Source: Piscicola geometra | Taxonomy: Eukaryota > Annelida > Clitellata > Hirudinida > Piscicolidae | NCBI GenBank assembly: GCA_943735955.1 | Contig: OX030957.1 | Location: 7,940,757-8,004,756 of the forward strand | Direction: 5' to 3' | Length of the DNA: 64,000 nt | In this document: positions 62,473-64,000 of the stretch, piece after piece | How the letters are laid out: every line of letters begins with the position of its first letter | Numbering within the stretch: the stretch's first letter is position 1 | Translations under genes and position numbers: made by a program | The notes under the pieces: generated by a model | Database searches by the model: none | Told to the model about the DNA's origin: nothing | Seen by the model: the letters and a program-made list of their open reading frames with translations, nothing else

Positions 62473-64000
62473 CTATCTATCTATCAGAATATTTATATAG
62501 CGCCATTTAATAAATCTCAATAGCGCTCTAAACATTAATTTCATGACAGTGAAAACAAATATGTTTTCAGCATATCATTAAACATCTTAGCCGTTAAGCC
62601 CGGCTGCCGCAATTGATTTGGCAAGCTGTTCCATACAAGAGGGCCAGACACAGAAAATTGTCTTGTCCCTATTTTTAAACGTGTGGGTGGAACAGCCAAG
62701 TAGTTCACCTCATCAGAACGCAATCGATAGGGTTGCAAAGTGTTGGTTTTCAAAGTGCACCTATCCATAAGGTATTTTGGTGCACGTCCATTTAAGCACT
62801 TATACATCAGCATGCATATCTTAAAAATAATTCGCTTATCCACTCTCAACCAATGGAGTTCCTTAAAAATAGGTGTGACGTGGTCATATTTGTATGCGCC
62901 AACTACAACTTTAGCAGCACGGTTCTGAATGGACTGAAGCATACCGATCGATCTCTCAGGTAAACCCCAAAAAAGACTGTTGCAGTAGTCCAACCGAGAG
63001 TGAATGAACGCATGTACCAGACCTTGTGTGGTAGCAGTAGTTAATGACCTTCTGATTGACATTAATTTGCGCAGCTGATAAGAACATGTGCCGGTCAAAT
63101 GCTTAATGTGTTCATTCATTGTAAGTTTTTTATCAAAAATAAAACCCAGATTAGTTGCTTGAGAGGATAGTTCAATATCTTCGCCATCAATAACAACATG
63201 GTCGACCTCAATCCTAGAAAGCTGCTGCCAAGTGCCTATCGGTAGTATTTTGGTTTTGCTTTGATTTAACTTCAATCGATTTGCTGACATCCATAAATCG
63301 ATATTTGATAAGCATTTTACTAACTTATCAATTGAATTCTGAAATTCAAACGGGGAACAACTGACGATCAACTGTATATCATCAGCATATGAGTGACCCA
63401 AAAATCCAGAAGATTCAATAATTTTAAAAACATCTGAAGTATACAAAAGAAAAAGAATCGGACCAAGAACAGAACCCTGTGGTACACCATGTGTGATAAT
63501 CTGATTTTCAGACAACTCACTTTTATAAGAAACTTGTTGTGAACGATTAAATAAATATGATTCGAACCATGAATAAACAACCCCAGTTATTCCAAAACTG
63601 CGACTAAGTCGCTCCAATAGAATACTATGATCAACACAGTCAAACGCTGCACTCATGTCCAAAAATGCCAATATTGATGTCTCATTTTTATCCATAGCTG
63701 CATATAAGCTAGAAAGTACTTGTAACAAAGCAGTCTCAGTGGAATGAAACTGCCTGTACCCTGATTGGTACACAGGCAATAGACTATTGAAGGTCAAATA
63801 CTCTAACAGTTCTTTAGCTACAATGCGTTCAATTAACTTTGAAATAAAAGAAAGATTTGAAACCGGTCTATAATTATTTATACTATTTATGTCTGAGCCA
63901 TCTTTTTTCAATAGTGGAACAACTAGCGCATGTTTACATAAATTAGGAAATTTACCCAAATTTAGACTAAGATTAATAAAACTTGTTAAAAATTTTGAAA
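62473..64000 (-). mobile_element. L2/CR1-like non-LTR retrotransposon, 3' part
   Basis: Open frame from the window edge to TGA at 62541-62543, then a ~70-bp 3'UTR with GAGCGCTAT and GGCGCTATATAAATATTC, ending in a TGATAGATAGATAG tail that passes into the (GTAT)n microsatellite. The element continues beyond 64000. Generation of the tetranucleotide tail by the LINE would explain the microsatellite. Confidence 0.9.
62541..64000 (-). CDS. LINE reverse transcriptase (partial, runs off the window)
   Basis: More than 480 residues with no stop. RT blocks in order: PLLKKDGSDINSINNYRPVS, LPVYQSGYRQFHSTETAL, FLDMSAAFDCVDHSILLERL (first catalytic Asp), THGVPQGSVLGPILFLLYTS and YADDIQL (catalytic DD). 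The thumb and C-terminal region follow (SRLDYCNSLFWGLPE, QNRAAKVV, LHWLRVDKRIIFK, YLAVPPTRLKIGTRQFSVSG, WNSLPNQLR), characteristic of L2/CR1-type elements in invertebrates. The frame is open up to base 64000 (KFLTSFINLSLNLG), so start codon and endonuclease are outside. No frameshifts, so it may be young. Confidence 0.9.
   Translation of the reverse strand, partial: SKFLTSFINLSLNLGKFPNLCKHALVVPLLKKDGSDINSINNYRPVSNLSFISKLIERIVAKELLEYLTFNSLLPVYQSGYRQFHSTETALLQVLSSLYAAMDKNETSILAFLDMSAAFDCVDHSILLERLSRSFGITGVVYSWFESYLFNRSQQVSYKSELSENQIITHGVPQGSVLGPILFLLYTSDVFKIIESSGFLGHSYADDIQLIVSCSPFEFQNSIDKLVKCLSNIDLWMSANRLKLNQSKTKILPIGTWQQLSRIEVDHVVIDGEDIELSSQATNLGFIFDKKLTMNEHIKHLTGTCSYQLRKLMSIRRSLTTATTQGLVHAFIHSRLDYCNSLFWGLPERSIGMLQSIQNRAAKVVVGAYKYDHVTPIFKELHWLRVDKRIIFKICMLMYKCLNGRAPKYLMDRCTLKTNTLQPYRLRSDEVNYLAVPPTRLKIGTRQFSVSGPLVWNSLPNQLRQPGLTAKMFNDMLKTYLFSLS

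Overview
The window looks like nuclear DNA of an invertebrate animal. It is AT-rich, its genes are split by GT..AG introns, microsatellites and minisatellites are dense, and it carries several transposon classes (non-LTR retrotransposons, a tRNA-derived SINE family, piggyBac, hAT-like). The species cannot be fixed from the sequence. A metazoan IQSEC/BRAG Arf exchange factor and a CES-2/NFIL3/PAR-type bZIP factor exclude plants, fungi and prokaryotes.

Layout. 1-9.3 kb: no confident host gene; a decayed hAT-like relic (634-935), a 20-bp minisatellite, two short coding-like islands and a 5'-truncated LINE (5610-6520). 9.3-22.5 kb (+): an eight-exon immunoglobulin-superfamily protein, 492 aa when assembled. 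23.19-24.98 kb: a complete but broken piggyBac copy between TTAA duplications. 25.05-25.80 kb (-): a complete three-exon gene for mitochondrial ribosomal protein bL27m, assembled from its splice sites; most of it is too short to show as long ORFs. 28.2-44.6 kb (+): an IQSEC gene of 14 coding exons (1136 aa, every splice phase checked) with IQ motif, Sec7 domain and PH domain. 50.0-51.1 kb (-): a bZIP transcription factor with a single coding exon and a likely upstream 5'UTR exon. 58.48-62.29 kb: a near-perfect palindrome made of two hAT-like transposons. 62.47-64.0 kb (-): an open L2/CR1-like reverse transcriptase running off the window.

Three observations stand out. (1) Many IQSEC introns begin G/T-rich and end A/C-rich, so their ends are reverse-complementary and could pair in the pre-mRNA. 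The catalytic glutamate of the Sec7 domain sits on a 33-nt, phase-0 exon whose donor runs straight into a long (GT)n tract. (2) The hAT palindrome is best explained as one element inserting into its own copy in inverted orientation, with an 8-bp target duplication, followed by inversion of the 149-bp loop; all segment lengths agree to the base. (3) A tRNA-SINE family occurs with two different 3' tails, one of them shared with the 3' end of the LINE fragment at 6.5 kb.

The host genes are functionally unrelated neighbours: cell-surface Ig protein, mitoribosome subunit, Arf-GEF and transcription factor. Nothing suggests they act together.
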